The position numbers and the translations under genes were made by a program. The notes below the pieces were generated by a model. It was not told the origin of the DNA. It ran no database searches and saw nothing but the letters and a program-made list of their open reading frames with translations. Of a stretch of 64,000 bases of DNA, positions 24,061 through 54,101 are shown in pieces (the stretch's first letter is position 1; each line of letters starts with the position of its first letter). This stretch comes from Phalacrocorax aristotelis (Eukaryota; Chordata; Aves; Suliformes; Phalacrocoracidae), in the NCBI RefSeq assembly GCF_949628215.1, contig NC_134311.1:10475582-10539581 (forward strand), given 5' to 3'.

Positions 24061-25800
24061 TATGTGTATTCCAAAGTGTAGGAGCTCAAGCAGGCAAGGC
24101 AAAAGGCCAGGCTGGCTGACCAGGGATATTCTTCTTGAAGTAAGAAGAAAAAAGAAAGTATATGGCCAGTGGAAGCAAGGTCAGGCAACATAGGAGTACT
24201 ATAGGGATGCTGTTGGCCACTGCAGGGAGGAAGTAAGTTCAGCCAAAGCTCAATTAGACTTGAAGCTGGCCAGTACTGTGACGGACAACAAGGGCTTTTA
24301 AAAATACATTGATGGCAAAAGGCAGGCTAGAAATAACATTGGCCCATTGCTTGATGAGAATGTTCACCTCACAAGCAGGAACATAGATAAGGCAGAGGCG
24401 TCTAATGCTTTCTTCACCTTGGTCTTCAACACTGATGGTGGGCCCAGGGACCCCCAGAGCCCTGGACTAGAGAACCATGACTGTGGGAAGTATAAACTCC
24501 TAATAAACCCTGAAACTGTGCAGGACTTGCTACTTCAGCTGGATCCCTGTAAGTTGACGGGGCCTGATGGGATTCATCCAAGGGTACCTAAAGAGCTGGC
24601 TGATGTCATAGCGAGACCTCTCTCGATGATTTTCAATGATTTGGGGAATCTGGAGAGGTCCCAGTTGACTGGAAGCTGGCAAACGTTGTCCCAGTCTTCA
24701 AGACGGGCAACAGGGATGATCCCAGTAACTACAGGCCTGTCAGTCTCACTTCCATGTCTGGTAAAATTGTGGAGATTATTCTGGGAGTTATTGAAAAACA
24801 CCTGAAAGACAATGCAGTCATTGGTCCCGGCCAGTCACTAGTGAGGTTCCTCAGGGATCCGTCTTAGGGCCGGTAGTCTTTAATCTCGTTGTTAATGACT
24901 TGGATGCAGTACTTGAAAGAATACTAATGAAGTTTGCTGATGACACAAAGCTGGGAGGAGCTGTTGACACTCCTGAGAGCAGAGGGATCTGGGCAGACTG
25001 GAGAGCTGGGCAATCACCAACTGTATGAAGTTTAACAAGGACATTTTGCACCTGGGACATGGCAACCCTGGATGTTCATACTGACTGGGGAATGAGAGGC
25101 TGGAGAGCAGCCCTGCAGAGAGGGACCTGGGGGTTCTGGTCGACGGCAAGTTGAACATGAGCCAACAGCGTGCCCTGGCAGCCAAGAGGGCCAACCGTGC
25201 CCTGGGGTGCATCAAGCCCTGCATTGCAGCCGGGCGAGGGAGGGGATTGTCCCGCTCTGCTCTGCACTGGGGCGGCCTCACCTCGAGTGCTGTGGGCAGT
25301 GTCGGGTGCCACAGTACATTAAGGGTATAAAGCTACTGGAGACTGTCCAGAGGAGGGCCATGAAGCTGGTGAAGGGTTTAGAGGAGAAACCATATGAGGA
25401 GCGACTAAAGTCACTTGGTTTGTTCAGCCTGGAGGAGGCTGAGGGCAGGACTCATGGCGGTCTGCAGCTTCCTCACAAGGGGAGGAGGAGGGGCAGGCGC
25501 TGATCTCTCCTCTCTGGGGACCAGTGACAGGACCCGAGGGAATGGCAGGAAGGTGTGCCGGGGGGGTTAGGTTGGGTATTAGGAAAAGGTTCTTTACCCA
25601 GAGGGTGGTGGAGCACTGGAAGAGGCTCCCCAGGGAGGCATCACAGCACCAAGCCTGGCGATATTCAAGAAGCACTTGGACAATGCCCTCAGACATAAGG
25701 TGTGAATTTGGGGTTGTCCTGTGCAGGGACAGGAGTTGGACTCGATGATCCTTGTGGGTCCCTTCCAACTCAGGACATTCTACGATTCTGATTCTGTGTG
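24061..25800 (+). repeat. CR1 LINE, older subfamily, ORF2 with internal deletion
   Basis: Retains RPGWLTRDILLEVRRKKKVY, GPDGIHPRVPKELADVIARP, FADD at 24933-24944 and the C-terminal [11 protein letters not shown] and [16 protein letters not shown] motifs. Many frameshifts. Sequence jumps near 24840 from before the HGF motif to the VPQGS region, an internal deletion of roughly 0.2-0.3 kb. Ends ATTCTACGATTCTGATTCTG. Confidence 0.94.
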
Positions 25801-27784
25801 ACTATAGCCTCCATTTGTCTTGGCAAGTACAGCAGCTGGTGCTGACCTAGGTCAGTTTTGATTCCTCATTCAGTTCCCTAGTAAGGCATTTTATACTGTA
25901 TGCTGAGTTCTGGCCTAAGTAGATCCCAAGGACTTCCACTTCATAAAACCCAAGGCAGGCCTGACAACAAAGGTTTAATGTGAAGTGCTACTACAAGCTG
26001 TTTGCTGTTCTTTCTAAGAGCTTCCATTCTAGCTTAGAAAAATATGCCAGCAGAATTATATCATCTGCTGAGAAGCTTTGAATTCTTAGCAGAAGAAAGT
26101 TTCTTTTCAAGGGGCTTTTGAGATCTCTCAAACATACTTTTACTAGTCACCTGATGAATCAAATCTGGAGCACTTAGCACACAGATCAACTTATTTCAGG
26201 TTTATTGCTGTAGATAGGGAGCCAGCTCTGAGTTCTGTGCTAGGCACATACTTGTTTTCAATGTCCTCTGGTCTCAATAGATCATACACCATGGACCAAC
26301 CTCCTGTCTGGCACATTACCTAGGCATAGATTTGACATCCTTTCACTGAAACAAAAACTTCATCCTGGTGACATCCTTAAGGTTTTCTAGTTGTTGGTGA
26401 TGTCAGCAGCAGATTTTGTGGTACACTTACATATATTTGTGTGTTTATGTACATGCATGCTTACGTGTACCACAACAGAGTTGAACAGTGCCACTTAAAA
26501 CGAGCAATAGCCATTATTCGTTTTCCAGATAATATGACAAAAAGTGGATATTTAGTTGTTACATGTTAGAAGACAGAAAAGAATGTCCACCGCTTTGCAA
26601 ATGATGCGAGTTTCTCCCCTTTTTGCACCCAAGCTGTGTTAGCACATACTCAGTTTTGCTAGCTCGGGAAAATCCTCACTGAAAGCTACTGCACAAATAC
26701 ATGAAGGCAGAAGAATGCCAAGATGCTTCTGTGTCTATTAAAAACAAAAAAAACCCTATTGTAACATCTTACAACATTCTCTAAGATCCTAGCTTGCTTT
26801 GTATATCTTGCCTAACATGTAGTGATGCAGTCCCCAGATAAAGGATTTTTTTGCTGTGCCCCATCACTTCCCTGCAAATTTAAGTTAATTTTGTAGTATC
26901 TCTTAATATACCATTTCTTGGTGTTGCCAGAATAAGTTTATTAATATAAAGTTTTTGGTCTTGGTAAGTCATGACACTTTTCACATAAAGGGGTAATCTG
27001 TAACAGAGCGATCCCACAATAACAAAACCAAAGTTAGATGAGTATAGATTTCTGAAAATAGCACATGTACAAACACAGTTAAAGAGCACATTAAAAAGCT
27101 AAAGCTTCAAGAACAAATGTATAGTAGGCAACCAAAATTCAACAGACAGGCACATCATTTCAAAGACATGTTTGCTAAATGTAGCTTCTCAGACGTTTTC
27201 CCAGGAAGGGGTTGGTCTATTGTTAAGCACTGTAAATCCTGAATAATCTCTTGGGCTGCCTTACACGTGAACCTGCAATGGATCAAATGAGCAATACTGG
27301 CTAAGGCCGTGATCAAGACTGTTGCGAGGATATATATGTGGAAATTCATCAGAAGTGTAGCAGTACAAGCGTGCAACTAAGGGTCTGAGAAACAAGGTTT
27401 GCTGGAAATAATGTACTAATTCAGGCAGTTCAGTTACATAAAGCAAAAAAAGTTAAGAGCTCTTGCTCACAAAATCCTTCACATCTGCCACAGATGAGGC
27501 AGGCAGGTATCATGTGATGAAGATGCCATCATATGCCAGAAAAGCTTGACAAATTTTTTTCTTGTTTTCCATTCTATTAGTCTAATGAAAAATGTAATTT
27601 GAATATTCACCTTAATTCTAAACTACAGTGTATCAGTTGCAGGAATAGTAGGAAATAACATTCCCCTTTTGAGCTGAACATCTTGGATCTGCTGGAATAG
27701 CTGTAAAGTATTATTTTCCCTTTTCATAGTCACCACAGTTGTTATACGTTAAAACTACTTCGTAAAACTTGACTATACATTTGT
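25801..27784. other. Intergenic, nothing recognised
   Basis: No exon, RNA gene or repeat family recognised. Confidence 0.55.
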
Positions 27785-28015
27785 ACATTTTAGAATAGAA
27801 TATTTCAGTTGGAAGGAACCTACAACAATCATCCACTCCAACTGGCTGACCACTTCAGAGCTGACCAAAAGTTAAAGCAAGTTAAGGACATTGCCCAAAT
27901 GCCTCTTCAGCACTGACAGGCTTGGGGCATCGACCACCTCTCTCAGAAGCCTGTTCCAGTTTCTGCTGCTTAGGCTGTTCTCTGTGCCTAAATTTCTCTC
28001 CCACTCTTCAAGATG
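27785..28015 (-). repeat. CR1 LINE 3' fragment (old)
   Basis: Reverse CR1 tail (TTTCAGTTGGAAGGAACC, then CCTGTTCCAGT) with many changes; ends at a T-run (28018-28030). Between PLAA and CAAP1. Confidence 0.85.
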
Positions 28016-28671
28016 ACTTTTTTTTTTTTTTAAATCATCTAATAGTTTACAACATACTTTACAGTAAGACACTAGCTATCAAGTGGTGGAGTATTCCTGT
28101 CGTTACAAGTTAAAAGTCCTGTTCAAGCTTTTGTAGAATTTCAAGCCATTTTACAAGCTACAATATATTAACTTATCAGTGAAGCATGACACTTATACGG
28201 CAGTTAAAGATTCTACCCCTCAAAAAGTCACCTAATTCTAGATTAAAAACAGTAAGAGCCATAAAACAGCTAGGTTTCAAAAAGGAAGTGGAAAAAAAAG
28301 CAGGCAGAAAATGCCATTTCCTTACCAGGATATTTGACCAGGGTTAATACTAACCAATGTTAACTAATAAGACTGTGAAAAAGCACCACTGAGCTTAACA
28401 GTTCCCAGGGCCCCTTCTCTGCTGACAAAAACCACGGTCAAGAAACAGACTTATTGTGCTGAAAGATAGAAATGTGGTTGGTATGGGTGTCGGAGTTGAC
28501 AGTCACTGAATCACAGCCATCTCCTACATTTCCATCTAGGCCACTTTTAAGTACTGAGATGGTTTGACTTCTTGGTGATTATTTTGATCTGAGCTATGTC
28601 AGAAAGACATCCTGCAAAGTTCCTGTACACTATCAACTTCAGAAAAGCAGTCAAATGACAGTTTAAGAAGT

Positions 28672-28677
28672 TTTATT
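28672..28677 (-). terminator. PLAA: Probable PLAA polyadenylation signal
   Basis: AATAAA on the minus strand about 135 bases after the PLAA stop. This would give a very short 3' UTR; no other copy stands nearer to the stop. Use is inferred. Confidence 0.5.
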
Positions 28678-28811
28678 TGCTCTGATCTTTCAGTAAATCA
28701 AGTTTAAATCATCCACAGTATTTCTTCCATCATAGTTGTGACAAAATACGAACAAAAGCATCTTTTTCTGCATACAGTGTGTCTCCCCCAAGTGCTAAGA
28801 AAACCAAACAA

Positions 28812-47565
<18,754 letters not shown>

Positions 47566-47774
47566 AGCGGGAAGCCGCCCGGCCGTCCTGACACAGCAAC
47601 TCCCGCCGCCGCCGCCGCGAGAGCCGCCGCCGCCACCGGAACCCACTGCGCGCCGCGCCGGAAGAGGCGTCCCCGGCCACGCCGGCGGGGACGGCGTGCG
47701 GCGAGACTCCACATCCCGGCAGGCACCGCGCCCGGAGCAGGGCGGAGCGGCAGAGCCTCCGCCGCAAGGAACTC

Positions 47775-47787
47775 TGGGAGCTGTAGT
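47775..47787 (-). promoter_or_regulatory. ZNF143/STAF-type motif
   Basis: Minus strand reads ACTACAGCTCCCA, fitting the ACTAYRNNNCCCR promoter motif, followed by GAGTTCC. It lies between the two divergent genes, 210 bases upstream of the PLAA ATG. Confidence 0.7.
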
Positions 47788-47789
47788 CT

Positions 47790-47908
47790 TCACAGAGCAC
47801 CGCCGGGGCCGCAACGAGACTTCTGAATGTCGCGATAGGCGGTACGGCGCGGGTGGGTGGTTGCTGCGATACCGGCTGTCCTGTACGCGGAGGCTTGGTG
47901 GCTGTCCG
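47790..47908 (+). other. IFT74: Possible IFT74 non-coding leader exon
   Basis: The IFT74 ATG exon begins at a 3' splice site (48615), so an upstream leader exon must exist. A good donor (CCG then GTGAGG) ends at 47908 inside the CpG island. The start is a guess near the ZNF143 motif. Confidence 0.35.
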
Positions 47909-48639
47909 GTGAGGGGCAACGGTGTCCGCGCTTGTCCGCAGCTCCGTGAGGCTCCCAGGGTCTGTAGCGGGACAGCCGTGCCGCCGCCTCCCCGCCTGCC
48001 CGAGGCCTTCCCGCCTCCCGAGGCCATAAGCTGCCCGGGGCAAAGGGGAGCTGCCCGCCTGCCCGCCCACTCGGGCCACGGCCGCAGTGCCCCCGTGTGA
48101 CAGGGCCCCCGAGGGGCTGCCCGGCAGCTCCAGCGGCCCAGGAGCTGCCACTGTGAGCCGCGGCGAGGAGGACCCCCGCCGGGCTGATGGAGGCTGCCGG
48201 GGCTTAACGGGGTAGCGCAGTCTGGGTGTGCCTTGGTGGCTGCCCCCAGATACCCCAAATGGGTACTTAAAACAGCTTTTCGCTGCCAGTTTGTTTCGTG
48301 AGAGGCTTGAGTTCTGGGCAAATGCTGGAGTAATGAATGTCACGAAAATTAGCAGGACGTACCTGTTAACAATGTAAACAGCTGACTAAGCGCTGAAGAG
48401 GGTTGCTGCCTCACCTCACTGATGGGCCTTCTGTGGTCCTCTCCAAGCAGGCTCTGTCTCATACCATGCTTTTCCAGTGAGGAAGTGCTTTGCAGATTTC
48501 TAAAGAAAATTAAACTCCCTTTTATAGGGGGACGAATTAAGCTTCAAAGAGTCGATCTCTGGTAGTTTTAAAGAATTTGTCCAAATTTAAGGATCACTTC
48601 TATCCTTCTTTCCAGGGAGAAGTTCAAGAGGGAACAAAT

Positions 48640-48756
48640 ATGGCCAGCAGTCACAGACCTCCAATAGCTCGTCCTTCCTCAAGAGCAGGAATAGGGCTGA
48701 CCACACGACCTACCTCTTCGTCAAGGACTCCATCAGCAACCAGAACAGGAACAGGG
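48640..48756 (+). CDS. IFT74: IFT74 coding exon 1
   Basis: ATG at 48640-48642 follows 24 bases of 5' UTR in the same exon (acceptor TTTCCAG ending 48615). Encodes 39 residues, [17 protein letters not shown] onward. Donor GTATGT. Confidence 0.95.
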
Positions 48757-51700
48757 GTATGTTAAAAAATTTGAACATTAACTTTTATATATTTAAATTT
48801 CTATCCATTTTTTTGTAGTATTTTTAGTTCCGTGACTGGATTGATAGTTCCTCCAGAAGCATTTTTGGATTTTAATTTTGTAGAGGGTTTTATTTTCTAA
48901 TTTTGACTGAAAGAGGTTAAGGAGGTCTTGCATCAAGGGTTCTCCCGGGAGACCTTCGTACAGAGGGAACAATGAAGAGCTGCTCAAAGGCAATCTCTTA
49001 TCCTGCAGATACTGTAAGTTGGCAAATAGAACCCTCTAAAGCTCAATTTGTAGTTTTAGAAAGCAGGCATTCCCTACTGCAGCGCGAGGCGCACAGGGGA
49101 TCGCTCCACCTAGTGTGCACGCCAAGTTGCTCGACTACAGGGGTTATATGCAATCAAAATATACACATTCATTAGATTTCTAGGAAATTATTGTCATATA
49201 CTATTCTTGGAACTCATTAATATATGCAAATGTCCCTAATGCATGCACATTCATGTTCATTGGTGGTCGTTGATAGTCTTCCTCACCGTGTCCGCTGGTT
49301 GAACTCAGTCTCTGGGCAGCATATGCTCAGTTTGTTTTTGGCTTGGTTACACAATTCTTACTGATACTAAACTAGCTTGTTCTAGTACATTTCCCTTATT
49401 CTACTCAAGGATACAGTGTCTCCAGTCTCCCTTCTACCTAATCCCATATAGCAAGTTCTAAGACTACCTTATTCATAAAGTATTCCAAGTATTTCAAAAC
49501 TTAGCTATGTTGCTTCAGTTAGAGGAGGCCATATGTTCTTTTTGAAGCCGGTGTCAGGTATCACTGCAGCAAACATTTGACTGAAGCTTTGTTTAACTGA
49601 AGAGATGTAAATGCTACAAGATTCTTATAGTAACAGCATAGAGACTAAATTAAGTTTTTAATTGCTTTAGCAATTGTATAAGGATAAAAAATTTGTAAAT
49701 CAGAGTGGGGAGGTTTGTGGTTTTCTTTTTATAGATGCCTCCTAGTACATCAAGACCTGGTTCTCGTGGTGGTCCATCGACTACTGGAGGAGTCTTATCG
49801 TCTCAGATTAAAGTTGCAGACCGTCCAGTGACTCAACAGGGATTAAGTGGAATGAAAACTGCAATGAAAGGTATTTTTTGTTGAAAATAGTTATCAAGGT
49901 ATCTGCAAATGTTTTAAAGAAATACTTACATTTTTAAAGGAAAACTTTTCATCACTGTATAAATTACAGAGTGAATAGCTGTGATTAATAAAAGTAGGAG
50001 AAAGGAAAGGAAGACTAAAGCACCCCTGTTCTATTTTTTTTGTTCTTGGCAGTCAGAGAAGACAAAGATTTTTCTGTGTCTGAACTGTTTTTAAAAATTA
50101 TTCAAAAGAACAGAACAGGATAAATTGTGTCTTCTACCATCACTGCAGAATAAGTAAAATACCTTCTGGTATAGTAACTGTTCATATAGCTGAAAAGTAC
50201 TGTTCATCTTCACAACAATCTAAAATGAATTTCTGCCTTCATTTGTTTTAATGAGATAAAATCTATTTAAGGAAACTGAGAACATGGCAGTTTTCTGCCT
50301 GCAAATTCTGCCGAATGTTTTCATAGTTTACAGTTCATCAAAATTAGTTGTTTTCTAAAAAAATTTCATCTTACTCTCCTTGATCAGGTCCTCAGAGACA
50401 GATAATGGATAAAACATATTACCTTGGACTGCTGAGGTATGTCTTAACAACACATTCAAACTTCAGAAAGTTTGATGCTCTGTTCCCTTTATGACATTAA
50501 GTTTGTTGTGCTTAACAATAGCATGGGATAAGTGGTGTTCACTTATAATGAAACCTGTCCTAGGAGTTAAGGTTGTTTTGCATGTAGTTTGTAGGAGGAA
50601 AGGAATTTTATGCTTATGTCCAAGTACATGGACGTATGACATGTTGTTACTAGGCTTGCTAAGTAATGCACTCCTACAGCATTAGTAAAAGCAGGGTCAG
50701 TGATTTTGAGCTTCCACCTGTAACACCTGATAGGTCTGATAGCTCCATTTTTAAGAAATAGCATCATAAATTAAGCACTTTTTAGTGTATGTTTCAGGTT
50801 GTTTATTTGTATTATATATTGAGCTGGCACTGACAAAGGCAAGGCCTTGCAGAAACTGTATTGCACATCCTACTTTGTCACTTGATCTTATTGCAGTAGA
50901 TTCATAGATTTATTAAGGTTGAAAAAGACCTCTAGGATCATCAAGTCCAACCATCAGCTCAACACCCTCAGGCTTCTTAAACCATGCCCTGAAGTGCCAC
51001 ATCTACACGTCTTTTAAATACCACCAGGGACGGCGATTCTACCACATCTCTGGGCAGCCTGTTCCAATGTCTGACCACTCTATCAGTAAAGACATTTTTT
51101 CCTAATATCTAATCTAAACCTCCCCTGATGCAGCTTGAGGCCATTTCCTATTGTTCTGTTGCTAGTAACTTGGGAGAAGAGACAAACACCCACCACACTG
51201 CAACCTCCTTTCAGGTAGCTGTAGAGAGCAATAAGGTCTCCTCTCAGCCTTCTATTCTCCAGGCTAAACAACCCCAGCTCCCTCAGCCGCTCCTCATCAG
51301 ACCTGCTCTCTAGACCCTTCACCAGCTTTGCTGCCCTTCTCTGGACATGCTTCAGCACCTCAATGTCCTTCTTGTACTGAGGGGCCCAAAACTGAACACA
51401 GTACTCGAGGTGCGGCCTCACCAGTGCCCAGTACAGGGGCACGATCACTGCCCTGCTCCTGCTGCCCACACTGTTCCTGGTCCAAGCCAGGATGCTGTTG
51501 GCCTTCTTGGCCACCTGGGCACACTGCTGGCTTATGTTCAGGCGGCTGTTGACAAACACCTCCAGGTCCTTCTCTGCCGGGCAGCTCTCCAGCCACTCCT
51601 CCCCAAGCCTGCAGTGTTGCATGGGGTTGTTTTGATCCAAGTGCAGGACCTGGCACTTGGCCTTGTTAAACCTCATCCAACTGGCCGCAGCCCATCGATC

Positions 51701-54101
51701 CAGCCTGTCCAGGTTCCTCTGCAGAGCCTTCCTACCCTCGACCAGATCAACACTCCTTCCCATATTGAATAATGATTCCTAAAATATGTCATTTTACATG
51801 TGGCTGATATTCACGTTCTGTGAAATGATACTATCATTTTTTTCCTGACCATTTAAGAATAATTCACATCTGTTTCACCAGGTGTGACCAAAAGCTAATT
51901 AAGACATTTTATTTCGTGTCCAGGTTTTCTAACAACTACTTATGATTTCATCTGGTAGAAGCCCTCTCCTTTTTTCCTCATCCAGCCCTTCTTTGAAACA
52001 CTGATTTGAAACAGAGTGCAGTGTGAGAAGGAGATACTGGCTGCTCATCTCTTGTAGTAAAATATAATTTCTGTTCTCTCTAGTTGTACATTCAAATGTT
52101 AATGGCTCTTCTTTGTTTATTTTTTTTCAGAAGCAAAACAAATGAACTCACAACAGAAATTAACAAGCTGCAGGAAGAAGTAGAAATGTACAAGCAAGAG
52201 AAATCTGTCTGTTTGTCATATGAAAAAAGGTGAGATGCGCTGCAGCAAATGCAGTGCTAACTTTCTGTCACAAGACTATTCTTGAGTATTGTGCAGGCTT
52301 CAAGGAACCAGTAAATAATTGGGTTTTTTTCATTATTTTATTTTCACATATACAAGTCTTCCCATATTAAGTTTGGCTTTTTGTTTTGTATTTAGGGCAG
52401 AGACTTTAGCTGGTGAAATCAAAGAATTTCAAGGTCAGCTAGCGGACTACAACATGGTACGCTCTTGTCAGCTTTTGTTACTGAATGTTCTTCCTTCTCT
52501 CATTTACTTTGTACTGCTTTTGCTTGACTTTATCATCTTTTTTTAAATTTACATTTCTCTGGGAAAATGTACTGGTTAATAGTGCCTTTTACTCAGTTAT
52601 TGCAAAGGAAAAAGGTGGAAACTAAGGAAAACAAAAAATAAGAAAGTGTACTGTACATTAGGATGAGTAGTTGCATGTGGATTTAAGAAATTGCTGCTGC
52701 ATAATATTTGTGGGTTTTGCAGAGCTACATGTAATGACAATTACTTCTGAAAACGGCATGCGATCTATTAAGATTCCCAAATTATGTTTCTTTCATTTGC
52801 AAAAACAGAAAATTGCTGTGTTTTCATGAATGCTTTGTGAGTTGCTACCTATTTGTTTGTGCAGAATTAAAAAAAAAAGAGAGCAATAACAGGTTGGAAT
52901 TCTGTCTCATTTCAGGTTGTGGATATACTTAACACCAATACAGATATGGCAGAAGTGATTCGAGATTACAATATGGTAAGAATTAGGATATTTGCAATGT
53001 TTGAACAATGAAGTGGTGCGTGTTACATTTTTGGTGCTTTGAACATATGACATATATAAAACCGCATAGCACTAATATAAAACTTACCCATTTTTTTCAG
53101 TTAAATTAACCATAACATTGGCAACGTGTCTGCAGTGAGTGAATTGTCTGAATTTTTGCGCTAACTGCCCCGTGATAGTTTTCTGTGTTTTAGATTTGAG
53201 AAGGCTGTTATCCCAACCCGAACTATGAGTGTTAAAATCTATTCCTTATTTGACTTGGAAGCATAGAACATGAGTCTTAACAGAAGGCAAATTCACTAGA
53301 ATGCACTGTCTTGTAAAGCTGCCCGGTCTTCTGGAAATTTAGTTCTTTTTTGTCTTCTGCCTTTTATATTACTCCAGTGTAATAAACATTAAATAGGTCT
53401 CTGACATGACCAACCACAAAATCAATGAGTAAAGTTCTTCCTTTACTTCCTTTATTTGTATAACACAGGTAGAGTGTTCCTCCAAGTATTAAGGCTTCAG
53501 TGACATTAAGCATGTTCCATTTCTCCTGATCACTTTGTCCATAAGCAAAGGAAAGTAGTTTTAGAGAAGGTTATTCTGGTAGCTGTAAAAACCACCTGAG
53601 TATATCTTGGTCAAAGCAAATTTTTTTCCCCTGAATTTGATTGAAAAATAAAGTCACAATGTCTCTGTCATGATGAAATGAATGCTTTGCAAGTGTTACA
53701 TTTTCATTTTGTTTGTAGGCTTAAACAGTATTTTACTAAGTGTTCCAGGAATAGATCCCACAGTAATAGTAAGTGAATTGATTTGTTACAAACTTGATTG
53801 TATTTCTTTTTCAAACATAGAGGTGCCTTCTTACTTTCTGAAGACTGCAATTTCAGAAGGTCTTTCTTCAGTATCAACTGCAAAAAACCTCTGGAGGAGG
53901 CAGCCTCTGCTGCTCCTTTTTCTACTGTATTCTGAGCAGCTTCTTACTCATTTAAAGGAAGCTTTGAATTTGTGTATAAAATCTGTATCTTTATTATTAT
54001 ATATTATATCAAAATATCTTTTTTTTTTTTTTTTTTAAGTTAAAGGTTCAGAATGACCGAGACGCTCACGGTGTGGATAAAATTTTCACAGAAAGACAAG
54101 C
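48640..54101 (+). CDS. IFT74: IFT74, intraflagellar transport protein 74 (partial, N-terminal ~195 residues)
   Basis: Seven plus-strand coding exons: 48640-48756, 49735-49870, 50388-50436, 52131-52229, 52396-52456, 52916-52975 and 54040-54101 (117, 136, 49, 99, 61, 60 and 62 nt), phases consistent, introns GT-AG. Residues 1-85 are a low-complexity basic Pro/Ser/Arg/Thr region ([36 protein letters not shown]). In the IFT74-IFT81 pair this region helps bind tubulin. From about residue 93 (YYLGLLRSK) heptad-like coiled coil begins ([37 protein letters not shown]). The human protein has about 600 residues; the remaining coiled coil must lie right of base 64000. IFT74 is a core IFT-B subunit carrying cargo in cilia. 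Its large intron after 54101 contains LRRC19 on the opposite strand. Confidence 0.97.
48757..49006. other. IFT74: IFT74 intron 1, first part
   Basis: AT-rich intron up to the LTR-like insertion. Confidence 0.6.
49007..49563 (+). mobile_element. LTR-like element, copy B
   Basis: 557 bases, nearly identical to copy A at 21571. Ends AGATACT and GGTATCA; flanked by CTGC on both sides (49003-49006 and 49564-49567), a perfect 4-bp target duplication. In the IFT74 intron between coding exons 1 and 2, same direction as copy A. Confidence 0.75.
49735..49870 (+). CDS. IFT74: IFT74 coding exon 2
   Basis: 136 nt, encodes [13 protein letters not shown] and [19 protein letters not shown]. It starts 172 bases after the 557-bp LTR-like insertion. 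Confidence 0.96.
50388..50436 (+). CDS. IFT74: IFT74 coding exon 3
   Basis: 49 nt, encodes [16 protein letters not shown]; acceptor GATCAG, donor GTATGT, ends in phase 2. Confidence 0.95.
50437..50897. other. IFT74: IFT74 intron 3, first part
   Basis: Nothing recognised before the CR1 copy. Confidence 0.55.
50898..51765 (-). repeat. CR1 LINE, 3' fragment, open for 226 codons
   Basis: Reverse CR1 copy of the same subfamily as 46605-47215. The frame 51763-51083 is open ([40 protein letters not shown], then [20 protein letters not shown]), so the copy is fairly young. In IFT74 intron 3, opposite to the gene. Confidence 0.95.
52131..52229 (+). CDS. IFT74: IFT74 coding exon 4 (coiled coil start)
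   Basis: 99 nt, encodes [20 protein letters not shown] and CLSYEKR. Acceptor TTTTTTCAG, donor GTGAGA. Confidence 0.96.
52396..52456 (+). CDS. IFT74: IFT74 coding exon 5
   Basis: 61 nt, encodes [20 protein letters not shown], ending in phase 0 at donor GTACGC. Confidence 0.96.
52916..52975 (+). CDS. IFT74: IFT74 coding exon 6
   Basis: 60 nt, encodes [20 protein letters not shown], phase 0 at both ends, donor GTAAGA. Confidence 0.96.
52976..54039. other. IFT74: IFT74 intron 6
   Basis: AT-rich, ends in an 18-T tract before exon 7. No other feature recognised. Confidence 0.6.
54040..54101 (+). CDS. IFT74: IFT74 coding exon 7
   Basis: 62 nt, encodes [20 protein letters not shown] and ends in phase 2 at GTAAGT. 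The acceptor AAG is preceded by an unbroken run of 18 T (54019-54036). Confidence 0.95.

Noticed and set aside
49003-49569. 6-bp target duplication CTGCAG around LTR-like copy B
   Set aside because: It would start the element at ATACTG and does not fit copy A. The 4-bp reading (CTGC) fits both copies and gives matching inverted ends.
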